NCBI RefSeq assembly: GCF_018531465.1 | Contig: NZ_JAHDTF010000021.1 | Coordinates: 124,001-188,000, forward strand | From: Sphaerisporangium fuscum | GTDB taxonomy: Bacteria > Actinomycetota > Actinomycetes > Streptosporangiales > Streptosporangiaceae | DNA length: 64,000 nucleotides | Reading direction: 5' to 3' | Shown here: positions 51,284 through 59,672 of the stretch, piece by piece | How positions within the stretch are numbered: the stretch's first letter is position 1 | Layout: each line of letters begins with the position of its first letter | Made by a program: the position numbers and the translations under genes | Notes under the pieces: model-generated | What the model saw: the letters and a program-made list of their open reading frames with translations, nothing else | Databases searched by the model: none | Told to the model about the DNA's origin: nothing

Positions 51284-51808
51284 CTACTCGCCGGGCTTGA
51301 AGTCCCCCGCGGCCACCCTGATCGTGCGCAGCGTCTCGAACATCTCGGCGAGCTCGCCCTCGCCGTACATCGTCATGCAGAAGTCGGCCGCCATGAGGTC
51401 GGCGGTCGCCCGCTCCACCACCTCGCGCCCCTTGCCGGTGATCTCGGCGAGCACCCCGCGGCCGTCCTTGGGGTTGCGCATGCGCCGCACCAGGCCGGCG
51501 CGCTCGAGCCGGTCGACGGTGTTGGTCACGCTCGTGGGATGCACCATGAGCCGCTCGCCGATGCGCGACAGCGGCAGCGCGCCGCTCTTGCTGAAGGTCA
51601 GCAGCACGAGCGCCTCGTACCGCGCGAACGTCAAGTCGTGCGGCTTGAGCAGCGTGTCCAGTTGCCCGAGAAGGATCTGGTGCGCTCTCATGATCGATGT
51701 GACGGCTGCCATGGCTGATGACGGCCCGAAGCGGGCGCTCCACGTCTCGGCGGCGCGCTCGATGGGGTCGAACGGCAGGTTAAGCGGCTTCGGTGCACCG
51801 ATTGACAC
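51284..51808 (-). CDS. MarR-family transcriptional regulator
   Basis: The 174-residue protein has a winged helix in the middle: LTFARYEALVLLTFSKSG, then LPLSRIGERLMVHPTSVTNT and VDRLERAGLVRRMRNPKDGRG, with the basic wing. Flanking N- and C-terminal helices form the dimer interface. GTG 51808 lies 6 bases after TAGCGT and is probably leaderless. No target gene is adjacent on the upstream side; the next gene codes a membrane protein. Ligand unknown. Confidence 0.88.
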   Translation of the reverse strand: MSIGAPKPLNLPFDPIERAAETWSARFGPSSAMAAVTSIMRAHQILLGQLDTLLKPHDLTFARYEALVLLTFSKSGALPLSRIGERLMVHPTSVTNTVDRLERAGLVRRMRNPKDGRGVLAEITGKGREVVERATADLMAADFCMTMYGEGELAEMFETLRTIRVAAGDFKPGE

Positions 51809-51814
51809 AACGCT

Positions 51815-51820
51815 ACGCTA
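51815..51820 (-). promoter_or_regulatory. -10 element of the MarR gene
   Basis: TAGCGT on the minus strand, 6 bases before GTG 51808; no ribosome site in the gap. Confidence 0.5.
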
Positions 51821-52152
51821 GCGCCTGCCGCGACCACTGACGCAGGGTGACCATCTTTCATCGGTTGCCCAAGAAGCGGGACATCAAACATCACGCTCCG
51901 TTATGGTTGGCACGTCAAGAGGTGAGGCGCGGCAAAGCCCGATCCAAAGCACGGGGAAAGCCGAGACGTACGACGCGAGGCGCGGCTATGCGAGCCCGTG
52001 GACGTACGGCGTGGCGTGATCGGATCGGGCACGGGTGCCAAGGGGCCGGCACCGGTGCCGACAGCGCCGCTCATCCAGGCACGGGGGTTCCTAAATGAAG
52101 ATCACGAGTGCGGCACGGGCCGCGTGGCCGGCCATCCGGTCCACGCGGGGCC
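51821..52152. other. intergenic region with a possible 21-codon ORF
   Basis: An ATG at 52095 opens a 21-residue frame (KITSAARAAWPAIRSTRGRA) whose stop at 52158-52160 overlaps the GTG 52153 of the next gene. It may be a translational-coupling leader, or the true N-terminus of that membrane protein shifted by a frameshift. The 83-codon frame at 51847-52098 is basic and low-complexity with no good ribosome site, so I do not call it. Confidence 0.35.
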
Positions 52153-53511
52153 GTGCTTGAGCACAGGGGCGTTTCACGCGAAGAGCTGAAGCACAGCGCG
52201 CTGGTGGCGGTAGGGATACTGCTCGCGCTGGGCCTGCTCGCCGCGTGGAGCGTCCTGGTTCCTGGCATTTCCGCATGGGAGAACATCGTCGTCGCGGTCA
52301 TCGGCTCGCTCCGGCTGACCGGGCCGGTCGCCGCCGCGTTCGCGGCCTGGGTGGCCGTGCGCAAGCGGCGCGCCCTGCGCGGGCGGCTGCTCGGCGCGTG
52401 GCACGCGCTCCGGGTGCCCCTGGCGATCCTGGGTGTCGTCGTGGGGTCGTTCGGGGCGACCGTCACCGTGCTCGCGGTGAAGGCCGCCCTCACCGAGCAG
52501 GCGGGGCACCTCGCCCCGACCGGGCTCGCCGTGGGGGCCGCGGGGCTGACCCTGTACGGGGTCATCGGCTGGGTGATCGGCTGGCTGCTGCCGTGGACGG
52601 TCACGCCGCTGCTGGCGGGGGTCGGCTGCTACGCCCTGTTCACCACCCTGGCGGTGGGCCCGGCCTGGGTCGAAAGGCTCCTGCCGGCCGCGTCCGAACC
52701 GTACGACCCGTTCGAGGGCCTGAGCCCGGCGGCGTTCGCCAACCAGTCGCTGTGGCTGCTCGGCCTCACCGCGGCCCTGCTGCTCGCCTGGGCGGCGGTG
52801 GTCAGCAGGCGCCCGCTCGCGCTCGCCGTGGCGCTGCTGGCGGTCCTCGCCGCCGCCGTCGGCATGGCGAGGCTGCTCGGGGAGCCCCGCGCGGTCGCGG
52901 CCACCGACCCGATGATCTACAGCTGCCAGGAGTGGCCGATCACGGTGTGCGTCCATCCGGGGATGCGCAGCGGGCTGACCGAGCTCGGAGCGGTGTTCAC
53001 CACGATCGCCGCCCGCCTGACCGGCACGCCCGCGGCGTTCTCCCGGGTCGAGCAGCGTCCCCGGGGCGACGACGCCCCGGCTCAGGGCGTGGTGGTCGTC
53101 CACGTCGACGACCTCAGCCCCGGGTTCGCCGCGCGGGCGGCGGCGGAGTTCGTCGAACGGCTGGCGCGGCCCTGCGGCGACGTCCAGGCCGACGGCTACC
53201 GGGCCATCGTGACGGCCTGGCTGCGCGGCGAGCCGCTTCCGAGCGGCCCCCTGCCCGGTCACCAGGCGGCGGCCGCGTGGTTCTCCGCGCTGGCCGAGAG
53301 CCAGCGCCGCGACTGGCTGCGCATGTTCTACACCGACTTCGCCACCTGCCGGCTCAAGGCGTCGCACTTCGGCGGGGGCCCGGCGAACGGCGGCCTTTCG
53401 CGTCCGCTGCCCCACGGTCACGGGCGTGCCGCGGCCTTCGCCCCCGGCGAGGCCGTCGGTTCTCCCTACCCGACCATGCCGAGCCCGCGCTCCGCCACCG
53501 GCGCGGGCTGA
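52153..53511 (+). CDS. multi-pass membrane protein with C-terminal soluble domain
   Basis: The protein is about 452 residues, with six to seven helices in the first 250 (ALVAVGILLALGLLAAW, then WENIVVAVIGSLRL, LAILGVVVGSFGATVTVL, TLYGVIGWVIGWLLP). A soluble C-terminal domain carries YSCQEWPITVCVHPGM and LGAVFTTIAARLTGTPAAF. Two Cys-pair segments and an HPGM motif occur in it. It looks like an ABC-2 or DUF7224-type permease component with an attached globular domain, but no ATPase gene is nearby. The start is uncertain: GTG 52153 or 52108 in the same frame. Confidence 0.5.
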   Translation: MLEHRGVSREELKHSALVAVGILLALGLLAAWSVLVPGISAWENIVVAVIGSLRLTGPVAAAFAAWVAVRKRRALRGRLLGAWHALRVPLAILGVVVGSFGATVTVLAVKAALTEQAGHLAPTGLAVGAAGLTLYGVIGWVIGWLLPWTVTPLLAGVGCYALFTTLAVGPAWVERLLPAASEPYDPFEGLSPAAFANQSLWLLGLTAALLLAWAAVVSRRPLALAVALLAVLAAAVGMARLLGEPRAVAATDPMIYSCQEWPITVCVHPGMRSGLTELGAVFTTIAARLTGTPAAFSRVEQRPRGDDAPAQGVVVVHVDDLSPGFAARAAAEFVERLARPCGDVQADGYRAIVTAWLRGEPLPSGPLPGHQAAAAWFSALAESQRRDWLRMFYTDFATCRLKASHFGGGPANGGLSRPLPHGHGRAAAFAPGEAVGSPYPTMPSPRSATGAG

Positions 53512-53619
53512 GACCCCCTGCGGGCACGGGCTTTCCGGCATCCTTCAACGTCTCCGGGTCACACTGCCGTACCCCGGGCATGATGTGAGAAGGACGCGAT
53601 CTCGGGAAGGACAAAGGCC

Positions 53620-54309
53620 GTGAACCGCCAGACGTCGACCCCCCAGGCGGCGGCGCCCCAGGAGCCGGCCGAGCGCCGGTCCCGCCGCGGCTGGCGCTAC
53701 CTCGCGGGCTTACTCGTCCTTCTCGTGCTCCTGGTCGTGGGCGCCAAGCTGGTCTGGTCGTACCTCGACCCCTTCGGCGAGTCGACCATCGACCGCAGCC
53801 AGCCGGTCCTGCTCCAGTCGATCCAGAACATGAGCCGTTTCGAGGCGGCCAGCGGCAACTTCCAGGTGATCGTCGACCTGGAGAAGGACGCCGCTTTCCT
53901 GCCCGACGCGATCAAGGGATCGCGCACCCTGTTCGTGGGCGCCGGCAGCGTCGACGCCTACGTCGACTTCTCCGGCCTGCCCAAGGACGCGATCACCGTC
54001 TCGCCGGACCGCACCGCGGTCACCGTGCGGCTCCCCCGCGCGCAGCTGGAGAAGCCGAACCTCGACAACAAGAAGTCCTACGTCTACGCCCAGCAGCGCG
54101 GCATCCTCGACCGCGTGCAGGACATGCTGTCGAGCTCGCCGCAGAACCAGCAGGAGCTCTACGTGCTGGCCGAGCAGAAGATCGCCGAGGCGGCCCGGTC
54201 GAGCGACCTGCGCAACCGCGCCGACCAGAACACCAAGCTCATGCTGGAGGGCATGCTGAAGTCACTGGGCTTCACCAAGGTCACGGTGAAGTACGCCGAC
54301 GAGCCCTGA
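53620..54309 (+). CDS. DUF4230 membrane-anchored protein
   Basis: The 229-residue protein has a 22-residue cytoplasmic tail, then one helix (YLAGLLVLLVLLVVGAKLVW). An extracytoplasmic domain with the DUF4230 pattern follows: LLQSIQNMSRFEAASGNFQV, VDAYVDFSGLPKDAI and LPRAQLEKPNLDNKKSYVY, ending in an all-helical part with AEQKIAEAARSSDL and VTVKYADE. Family function is unknown, but members are commonly linked to the cell envelope. GTG 53620 start. It is followed at 80 bases by a two-component operon. Confidence 0.85.
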   Translation: MNRQTSTPQAAAPQEPAERRSRRGWRYLAGLLVLLVLLVVGAKLVWSYLDPFGESTIDRSQPVLLQSIQNMSRFEAASGNFQVIVDLEKDAAFLPDAIKGSRTLFVGAGSVDAYVDFSGLPKDAITVSPDRTAVTVRLPRAQLEKPNLDNKKSYVYAQQRGILDRVQDMLSSSPQNQQELYVLAEQKIAEAARSSDLRNRADQNTKLMLEGMLKSLGFTKVTVKYADEP

Positions 54310-54378
54310 CCCGGCGGCCCGCCCACGGGTCACCAAATGATGCGCTTTCGGGGCGAACCGGACCGGCGCCGGCTCTCG

Positions 54379-54384
54379 TACGAT
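54379..54384 (+). promoter_or_regulatory. -10 element of the second histidine kinase, leaderless start
   Basis: TACGAT ends 6 bases before GTG 54391, which decides this start over the ATG at 54337. Confidence 0.55.
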
Positions 54385-54390
54385 GATGCC

Positions 54391-55533
54391 GTGCCCGGCC
54401 TCCTCCGTTCCGTGTGGAACGAGCCCCGCCCCCCGCGCCCGCCGATGCGGACATGGCGTGACTGGGCGCTCGCCGGAGTGCTGGTGCCGCTCGCGCTGCT
54501 CGAAGGGGCCCTGCGGACCGATCTCCAGTGGCGGGCCCTCTCGGTGGCCGTCACGATCGCGCTGGTGCCCACGCTGCTGTGGCGCCGCACCCGGCCGCTG
54601 CAGATGCTCGCGATCACCTTCGCCGTCACGAGCCTGGCGCCCCTGCTGACCGGCGGCCACCGCGCGGAGACGAACACCATGGGGTTCGCGGTGCTGCTGG
54701 TGTACTCGCTGTACCGCTGGGGATCCGGCCGCGAGGCCGTCACCGGGCTGGCGCTCATGCTCCTCGCCATCGGCGTCTCGACGGCCTTCTACGACCTGAA
54801 TCCTCCCAACGCGGGCGGCGCGTTCGCCGTCATGTTCTCGGCCGTCACCCTGGGCACGGCGTTCCGGTACCGGGCCAAGGCACGGATGCGCGAGCTCGAC
54901 CAGGTCAAGCTGCTCGAACGCGAGCAGCTGGCCCGCGACCTGCACGACATCGTCGCCCACCACGTCTCGGCGATGGCGATCCGCGCACAGGCGGGCCTCG
55001 CCACCGCGGCGTCCCGGCCGGAGGCCGCCACCGAGGCGCTGCGGGTGATCGAGGCCGAGGCGTCACGGGCCCTGGCCGAGATGCGGGCGATGGTCCGCGT
55101 CCTGCGCCTGAGCGAGTCGGCCGAACCGGCGGCCGGCCAGCACATGATCACCGATCTCGAACAGCTCGCCGGGAGCGGCCGTTCGGGTCCGTCCGTGCAG
55201 GTGGAGCTCTCGGGCGACCTCGACGAGATCCCTCCGTCGGTCGGGGCCGCGATCTACCGCATCGCCCAGGAGTCCGTCACCAACGCCCGGCGGCACGCCC
55301 GGCACGCCACCCGCGTCGAGGTCCGCGTGACCGGCGACGACACCTCCGTACGCCTGCGGGTGAGCGACGACGGCGAGAGCGGCCTCATGCGCCCGTCGGC
55401 GTCGCCGGGATACGGGCTGATCGGCATGACCGAACGGGCGCTCCTGCTCGGCGGCACCTGCGAGGCCGGGCCGAACCCCGACGGAGGCTGGACCGTGACC
55501 GCCGTACTACCGCGAACCGGGGCCGCGACATGA
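54391..55533 (+). CDS. sensor histidine kinase (HisKA_3 type)
   Basis: The 380-residue kinase has four to five helices in its first 165 residues (WALAGVLVPLALLEGAL, LSVAVTIALVPTLLW, LALMLLAIGVSTAF, with no extracytoplasmic domain). A HisKA_3 motif follows, QLARDLHDIVAHHVSAMAIR with phospho-His. The ATPase domain has IAQESVTNARRHARHATR, VSDDGESG and GYGLIGMTERALLLGG. GTG 54391 is taken because TACGAT lies 6 bases upstream. It overlaps the response regulator by four bases (ATGA). Signal unknown. Confidence 0.85.
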   Translation: MPGLLRSVWNEPRPPRPPMRTWRDWALAGVLVPLALLEGALRTDLQWRALSVAVTIALVPTLLWRRTRPLQMLAITFAVTSLAPLLTGGHRAETNTMGFAVLLVYSLYRWGSGREAVTGLALMLLAIGVSTAFYDLNPPNAGGAFAVMFSAVTLGTAFRYRAKARMRELDQVKLLEREQLARDLHDIVAHHVSAMAIRAQAGLATAASRPEAATEALRVIEAEASRALAEMRAMVRVLRLSESAEPAAGQHMITDLEQLAGSGRSGPSVQVELSGDLDEIPPSVGAAIYRIAQESVTNARRHARHATRVEVRVTGDDTSVRLRVSDDGESGLMRPSASPGYGLIGMTERALLLGGTCEAGPNPDGGWTVTAVLPRTGAAT

Positions 55534-56186
55534 GCATCAGGGTGATCGTCGCCGACGACCAGGAGATCGCCCGCACGGGGCTGGCGATGATCCTCGACGC
55601 CCAGCCCGACATCGAGGTCGTCGGCCAGGCCGCCGACGGGCGGCGGGCCGTCGAGCTCGCGCGGCGCCTGCGGCCCGACGTGTGCCTGTTCGACATCCGC
55701 ATGCCCCTCCTCGACGGCATCGAGGCGACCCGTTCCCTTGCCGGACCGGACGTCGCCGACCCGCTCGCCGTGGTCGTCATCACCACGTTCGACCTCGACG
55801 AGTACGTCCACGCCGCGCTCAGGGCCGGCGCCCGGGGCTTCCTGCTCAAGGACGCCGGGACCGAGCTCCTCACCCAGGCCGTCCGCGCCGCCGCCAACGG
55901 CGACGCGCTCATCGCGCCCAGCGTCACCGCGCGGCTGCTCAGGACGTTCGCCGGCACCGCGCCGGCCGCCTCGCGCGCGCAGCCCATCGAACCGCTGACG
56001 GAGCGGGAGGAGGAGATCCTGCTCACCGTGGCGCGCGGGCGGACCAACGGCGAGATCGCCGACGAGCTGCACATCTCGCTCAGCACGGTCAAGAGCCACA
56101 TCGCGAGCCTGATGACCAAGCTCGGCGTCCGCAACCGCGTGGAGATCGCCATGTGGGCGTACGAGACCGACCGCGTCAGGACCTGA
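55530..56186 (+). CDS. NarL/LuxR-family response regulator
   Basis: The 218-residue protein has a receiver with VIVADDQEIARTGL, phospho-Asp in CLFDIRMPLLDGIEATR, Thr and Lys in VITTFDLDEYVHAALRAG and GFLLKDAG. The LuxR HTH is LTEREEEILLTVARGRT, then STVKSHIASLMTKLGVRN. ATG 55530 overlaps the kinase stop. It ends inside the convergent DUF2306 gene by 11 bases. A target could be the DUF2306 or oxidoreductase genes next to it. Confidence 0.9.
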   Translation: MSIRVIVADDQEIARTGLAMILDAQPDIEVVGQAADGRRAVELARRLRPDVCLFDIRMPLLDGIEATRSLAGPDVADPLAVVVITTFDLDEYVHAALRAGARGFLLKDAGTELLTQAVRAAANGDALIAPSVTARLLRTFAGTAPAASRAQPIEPLTEREEEILLTVARGRTNGEIADELHISLSTVKSHIASLMTKLGVRNRVEIAMWAYETDRVRT

Positions 56187-56883
56187 CCCGGCGGATCAGC
56201 CATTCGGCCACGGCGACGTTGATCACCCAGCCGGCGAGCATGAGCATCGCCCTGCTGAGCTCGTCGAGCGAGGCGGGCCGGCCGGTCGCGGCGAGGACCA
56301 GGTACCAGAACCCGTGGGTCAGCACCTGGGTGCCCGCGCCGAGGCCGATCGCGTAAGCGCGGATCATCCAGGCCCGGTGCCGGGCGACGTCCCGCCGCAT
56401 GATCGCGGCGAACCCGAGGACGACGGACAGCGCCATGGCCGAGCCGAACACCAGCCGGAAGGCCTCCAAGAGATCGCCGTCCAGCGCGGGGCGGGGATAG
56501 AACAGGGTCATCCACAGCCCCGAGAGCGCCGCGACGAGCCCGCACAGGACCAGGAGCCGCCCGGCGGCGCGGTGCAGGCCGAGCTTCCGGCGGCGGAGCC
56601 GGGGCGCGAACTGGAAGGCCCCGAGGACGCTGTACAGGGTGACGGCGATGATGTGCAGCACCACCGAGACGGGTGAGGCGAAGAACCGCGCGTTGTCCGC
56701 CGTGACCTGCGCGCCCCCGGCGAGCTGGGTCAGCCGGGCGGAGCCGGCGATCACGGGGACGGCGCTGAGGGCGATCAGCCCGGCCACCACGAGCCGATCC
56801 CTGCCCGCGCCCGACCTTTTCCGGACGTCCGCCGACCGGCCGTGGGGACGGGCCTTTTCCATCGTCATGCTCTCGTCGGTCAT
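56176..56883 (-). CDS. DUF2306 membrane protein
   Basis: The 235-residue protein has a 35-residue basic tail, then about six helices. PVSVVLHIIAVTLYSVLGAF with FAPRLRRRKLGLHRAAGRLL is the DUF2306 hallmark (heme- or quinone-like His in the loops is possible but unproven), followed by VARHRAWMIRAYAIGLG. It overlaps the end of the response regulator gene by 11 bases. Divergent from the oxidoreductase at 57040, with which it may form a regulon. Confidence 0.8.
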   Translation of the reverse strand: MTDESMTMEKARPHGRSADVRKRSGAGRDRLVVAGLIALSAVPVIAGSARLTQLAGGAQVTADNARFFASPVSVVLHIIAVTLYSVLGAFQFAPRLRRRKLGLHRAAGRLLVLCGLVAALSGLWMTLFYPRPALDGDLLEAFRLVFGSAMALSVVLGFAAIMRRDVARHRAWMIRAYAIGLGAGTQVLTHGFWYLVLAATGRPASLDELSRAMLMLAGWVINVAVAEWLIRRVRS

Positions 56884-57039
56884 GACCCGATCGTCGCGGC
56901 CGGGGCGCCTCCGGCTCATCGCCCCGGCGGCCCGACCTGACCTGGCCGATCAGCCGAGCAGGACGTCGTACTTCCGGCCGTGGTGCCTGCGACCGGGGCC
57001 TCGGCACACTGCTTCTGTCCGGCATGAGAGGAGACGGTG

Positions 57040-58026
57040 ATGAAGGCGTTCGCCCAGCGCTCGTACGGCCCACCCGACGTGCTCGAGCTCACCGACGTCG
57101 GCACGCCCGTGCCCCGCGCCGACGAGGTGCTGGTACGGGTGCGCGCCACCTCCGTCCAGCCGTACGACTGGCATCTCATGCGCGGCGAGCCGTACATCGC
57201 GCGCCTGATGCCCGGCGGGCCGGGGCTGTTCAGGCCGGCCATCGCCATCCTGGGCGCCGACGTCGCGGGCGTGGTCGAGGCCGTCGGCGACGACGTGACG
57301 GAGTTCCGTCCGGGCGATGAGGTGTACGCGATGCCCAAGCAGGGCGGTTTCGCCGAGTACGTGTGCGTCCGGGAGGGCGAGCTGGCGCCCAAGCCGGGGA
57401 ACCTGTCGTTCGAGCAGGCCGCGGCGGTGCCGCTGGCGGCCCTCACCGCCCTGCTGGCCGTGCGCGACCAGGGACGGATCCAGCCGGGGCAGTCCGTCCT
57501 GGTCAACGGGGCGTCAGGAGGCGTGGGGACGTTCGCCGTACAGCTCGCCAAGGCGTTCGGCGCGAAGGTCACCGGTGTCTGCGGCACCCGCAATCTCGGC
57601 CTGGTCCGGTCGCTCGGCGCGGACGAGGTCGTCGACTACACCGAAGAGGACTTCACGCGGGACGGGCGCCGGTACGACCTTCTGGTGGACATCGCCGGAG
57701 GCCACGGGGGGTCGGCCTGCCGCCGGGCGCTGACCCGCGAGGGGACCTACGTCAGCGTCGGCGGCCCGGCCGGCCGCTGGCTGCAACCCGTCGGACACGT
57801 CTTCGCGGCGCTCGCGGCGGGCCCGTTCGTGCCCCAGCGAGTGGCGATGGCCGACGTGGTCCGCTGCACGGAGAACAAGCGCAACCTGCTGACGCTGACC
57901 GAACTGATCGAAACCGGGAAGATCACTCCGGTCATCGACCGCTGCTACCCCTTCGAGGACGTCCCGGCGGCCGTCGCCTACCAGGAAGCGGGCCACGCCA
58001 CGGGCAAGGTCGTCGTCACGATGTGA
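57040..58026 (+). CDS. medium-chain NAD(P)-dependent oxidoreductase (quinone-oxidoreductase-like)
   Basis: The 328-residue protein has MKAFAQRSYGPPDVLELTDV, then GADVAGVVEAVGDDVTEFRPGDEVYA (as ADVAGVVEAVG and FRPGDEVYA). The cofactor loop is VLVNGASGGVGTFAVQLAK. No catalytic zinc Cys/His set is seen, so it is of the zinc-free quinone oxidoreductase/enoyl-reductase type. GAGGAGA precedes ATG 57040. Substrate unknown. Confidence 0.85.
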   Translation: MKAFAQRSYGPPDVLELTDVGTPVPRADEVLVRVRATSVQPYDWHLMRGEPYIARLMPGGPGLFRPAIAILGADVAGVVEAVGDDVTEFRPGDEVYAMPKQGGFAEYVCVREGELAPKPGNLSFEQAAAVPLAALTALLAVRDQGRIQPGQSVLVNGASGGVGTFAVQLAKAFGAKVTGVCGTRNLGLVRSLGADEVVDYTEEDFTRDGRRYDLLVDIAGGHGGSACRRALTREGTYVSVGGPAGRWLQPVGHVFAALAAGPFVPQRVAMADVVRCTENKRNLLTLTELIETGKITPVIDRCYPFEDVPAAVAYQEAGHATGKVVVTM

Positions 58027-58169
58027 CCTGCCTGCGCTGCCCGGCTGGTGCGCACCGGTCGAGGCACACTCATCGGATGCGGTGCTCGTCCACAGCGAGG
58101 CTGCGTCGAGGAACCCGTGACCACTGGTGCTTCACGTACCCACAGGCGGGGCCTGGCTCATCGGTTGCT

Positions 58170-58547
58170 TCACGCACCCTCGGGCGGAGGGCCGGCGAGG
58201 ACGATGCCGTTGCCGTCCGGATCGTCCAGGGTGGCGAACCGTCCCCAGGGCGCGTCCTGCGGGCCGTCCACCGCGACGCCTCGCTCCTTGAGCCGGGCGA
58301 CGTCACCGTCGATGTCGCCGGTCTGCAGGACCAGCCCCTTGGTGCTGCCCGGGGGCATGGTCGGGAACCAGGTGACCAGGGTGATCCCGGTGGGCGACCC
58401 GGCCGGCGCCACCTCCACCCAACGCTGGTCGGGCCCCATCGGATTGTCCCGCACCAGCTCCAGCCCCAGCGTGTTCACGTAGAAGTCCTTGGCCCTGTCC
58501 TGGTCGGCGACAGGAAGGGACAGCATCTGAATCTTGGTGATGTTCAC
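58170..58547 (-). CDS. VOC-superfamily (glyoxalase-like) protein
   Basis: The 125-residue protein has the two beta-alpha-beta modules of VOC proteins: MLSLPVADQDRAKDFYVNTL, then GITLVTWFP, and FATLDDPDGNGIVLAGPP at the end. The metal-ligand Glu/His positions are only partly evident, so it could be a binding protein or a dioxygenase/glyoxalase-like enzyme. GTG 58547 lies 7 bases after TATACT. The upstream longer frame (to 58685) is low-complexity. Confidence 0.75.
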   Translation of the reverse strand: MNITKIQMLSLPVADQDRAKDFYVNTLGLELVRDNPMGPDQRWVEVAPAGSPTGITLVTWFPTMPPGSTKGLVLQTGDIDGDVARLKERGVAVDGPQDAPWGRFATLDDPDGNGIVLAGPPPEGA

Positions 58548-58554
58548 CTGCCCG

Positions 58555-58577
58555 AGTATAGGTAGGAGATTTCCTAC
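58555..58577 (-). promoter_or_regulatory. VOC gene -10 with adjacent GTAGGA/TCCTAC palindrome
   Basis: TATACT at 58555-58560 (minus strand) lies 7 bases before the GTG start. The palindrome GTAGGA-4-TCCTAC at 58562-58577 sits directly upstream of it, a position for a repressor or activator. Confidence 0.6.
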
Positions 58578-58638
58578 GCGTCCAACCGGTCCGCTACTTC
58601 GGGACGGCGCCTCGGGCACCCGTCTTCGGCGTCGAACG

Positions 58639-59442
58639 TCAGGGGCGGCGGCCCCAGGCCGCGACGGTGGCCATGCCGAGTTCACGGAAGTCAGGGTCGC
58701 GGAGCCGGGCCAGGGTCTCCTCGATCATCTCCTCGGTGATGCCGTCGAGGGCGGCCAGGGCAGGGGCGAGCTGCTCGACGGTCAGCTCCCAGAAGCGGCC
58801 CATCGGATGGGTGCCGCCGACGAGGGAGTGGTCGATCTGCAGGCCGACGTCCCGCAACCGAGTGCCGGCGAGATGGTCGTACAGCCCGCGCGTCCAGCGG
58901 CAGTCGGTGCCGATGCGATCGGCCAGGACCGTGAAGACGCCCATGCCGGTCGCACGGTAGGCGCGGTGCGGGGAGGACTCGATCGGGAAGCTCGCCGGCT
59001 CCTCCAGCAGCAGCCACCCGCCCGGCGCCAGCCAGTTCACCACACGTGACAGGTCGACGTCCCGGCTGCGCAGGTGGCAGAACAGGTAGCGGGCATGGAT
59101 GAAGTCGAAGGTCCCCACCGGGAAGTCGTCGCGGGTGACGTCGTGGTGGAGCCAGGTGAGGTTCGGCTGGGCTTCGCGCCGCGCCCGCACCAGCTCGAGG
59201 TCGAGGTCCGTGGCGATCACACTGCCCTCGGGACAGAGCTCGGCGAGCATGCGGGCCACGGTGCCGGTGCCTGCGCCCAGCTCCAGGCACCGCCAGTCGG
59301 GCCGGACGGGAAGAGCCTCGATGCGCCGGAACGTCCCCGGGTCGAGCTCCGCCGCCAGCGCGAGGAGGCGTTCGTCCTCGGTCACCGTGGAGTGGTTGAA
59401 GATCTGGTCGCCGTACCGCTCAACCTTCAGCTGCCTCATCAT
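58639..59442 (-). CDS. class I SAM-dependent methyltransferase
   Basis: The 267-residue protein has motif I LELGAGTGTVARMLAELCPE, the acidic VIATDLDLELV, then DFIHARYLFCHL and WLAPGGWLLLEE, typical of class I small-molecule methyltransferases of the UbiE/MycE-like kind. The N-terminal part begins MMRQLKVERYGDQIF. ATG 59442 has GGAAGG upstream. It is divergent from the chorismatase gene by about 230 bases and could act on a chorismate-derived product, though this is inference from position only. Confidence 0.82.
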   Translation of the reverse strand: MMRQLKVERYGDQIFNHSTVTEDERLLALAAELDPGTFRRIEALPVRPDWRCLELGAGTGTVARMLAELCPEGSVIATDLDLELVRARREAQPNLTWLHHDVTRDDFPVGTFDFIHARYLFCHLRSRDVDLSRVVNWLAPGGWLLLEEPASFPIESSPHRAYRATGMGVFTVLADRIGTDCRWTRGLYDHLAGTRLRDVGLQIDHSLVGGTHPMGRFWELTVEQLAPALAALDGITEEMIEETLARLRDPDFRELGMATVAAWGRRP

Positions 59443-59672
59443 CGAGCCTTCCGGTCGGGAAGCCTGTCCGGCCAACGATTTCAGCATTCGATCCGGCCCG
59501 GCTTCTTCCAGAAAGCGTTCTCGACGACCGGCCCACATTCACGTCGGCCATTTCGTCGCGACCGAAACACCGGAGTAATGAACGCCGCCTGGGCCGCACT
59601 ATGAGAGATGAGCACCCCGTCGCCGTTCGATCATCCTTGAGCGTGGATTGTCTCCTGCGGACGGGAACAGCG

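Noticed and set aside
51847-52098. 83-codon basic ORF
   Set aside because: Low-complexity Arg/Gly/Lys composition, no ribosome site of quality, no recognisable domain; it also sits directly next to a likely leaderless promoter on the other strand.
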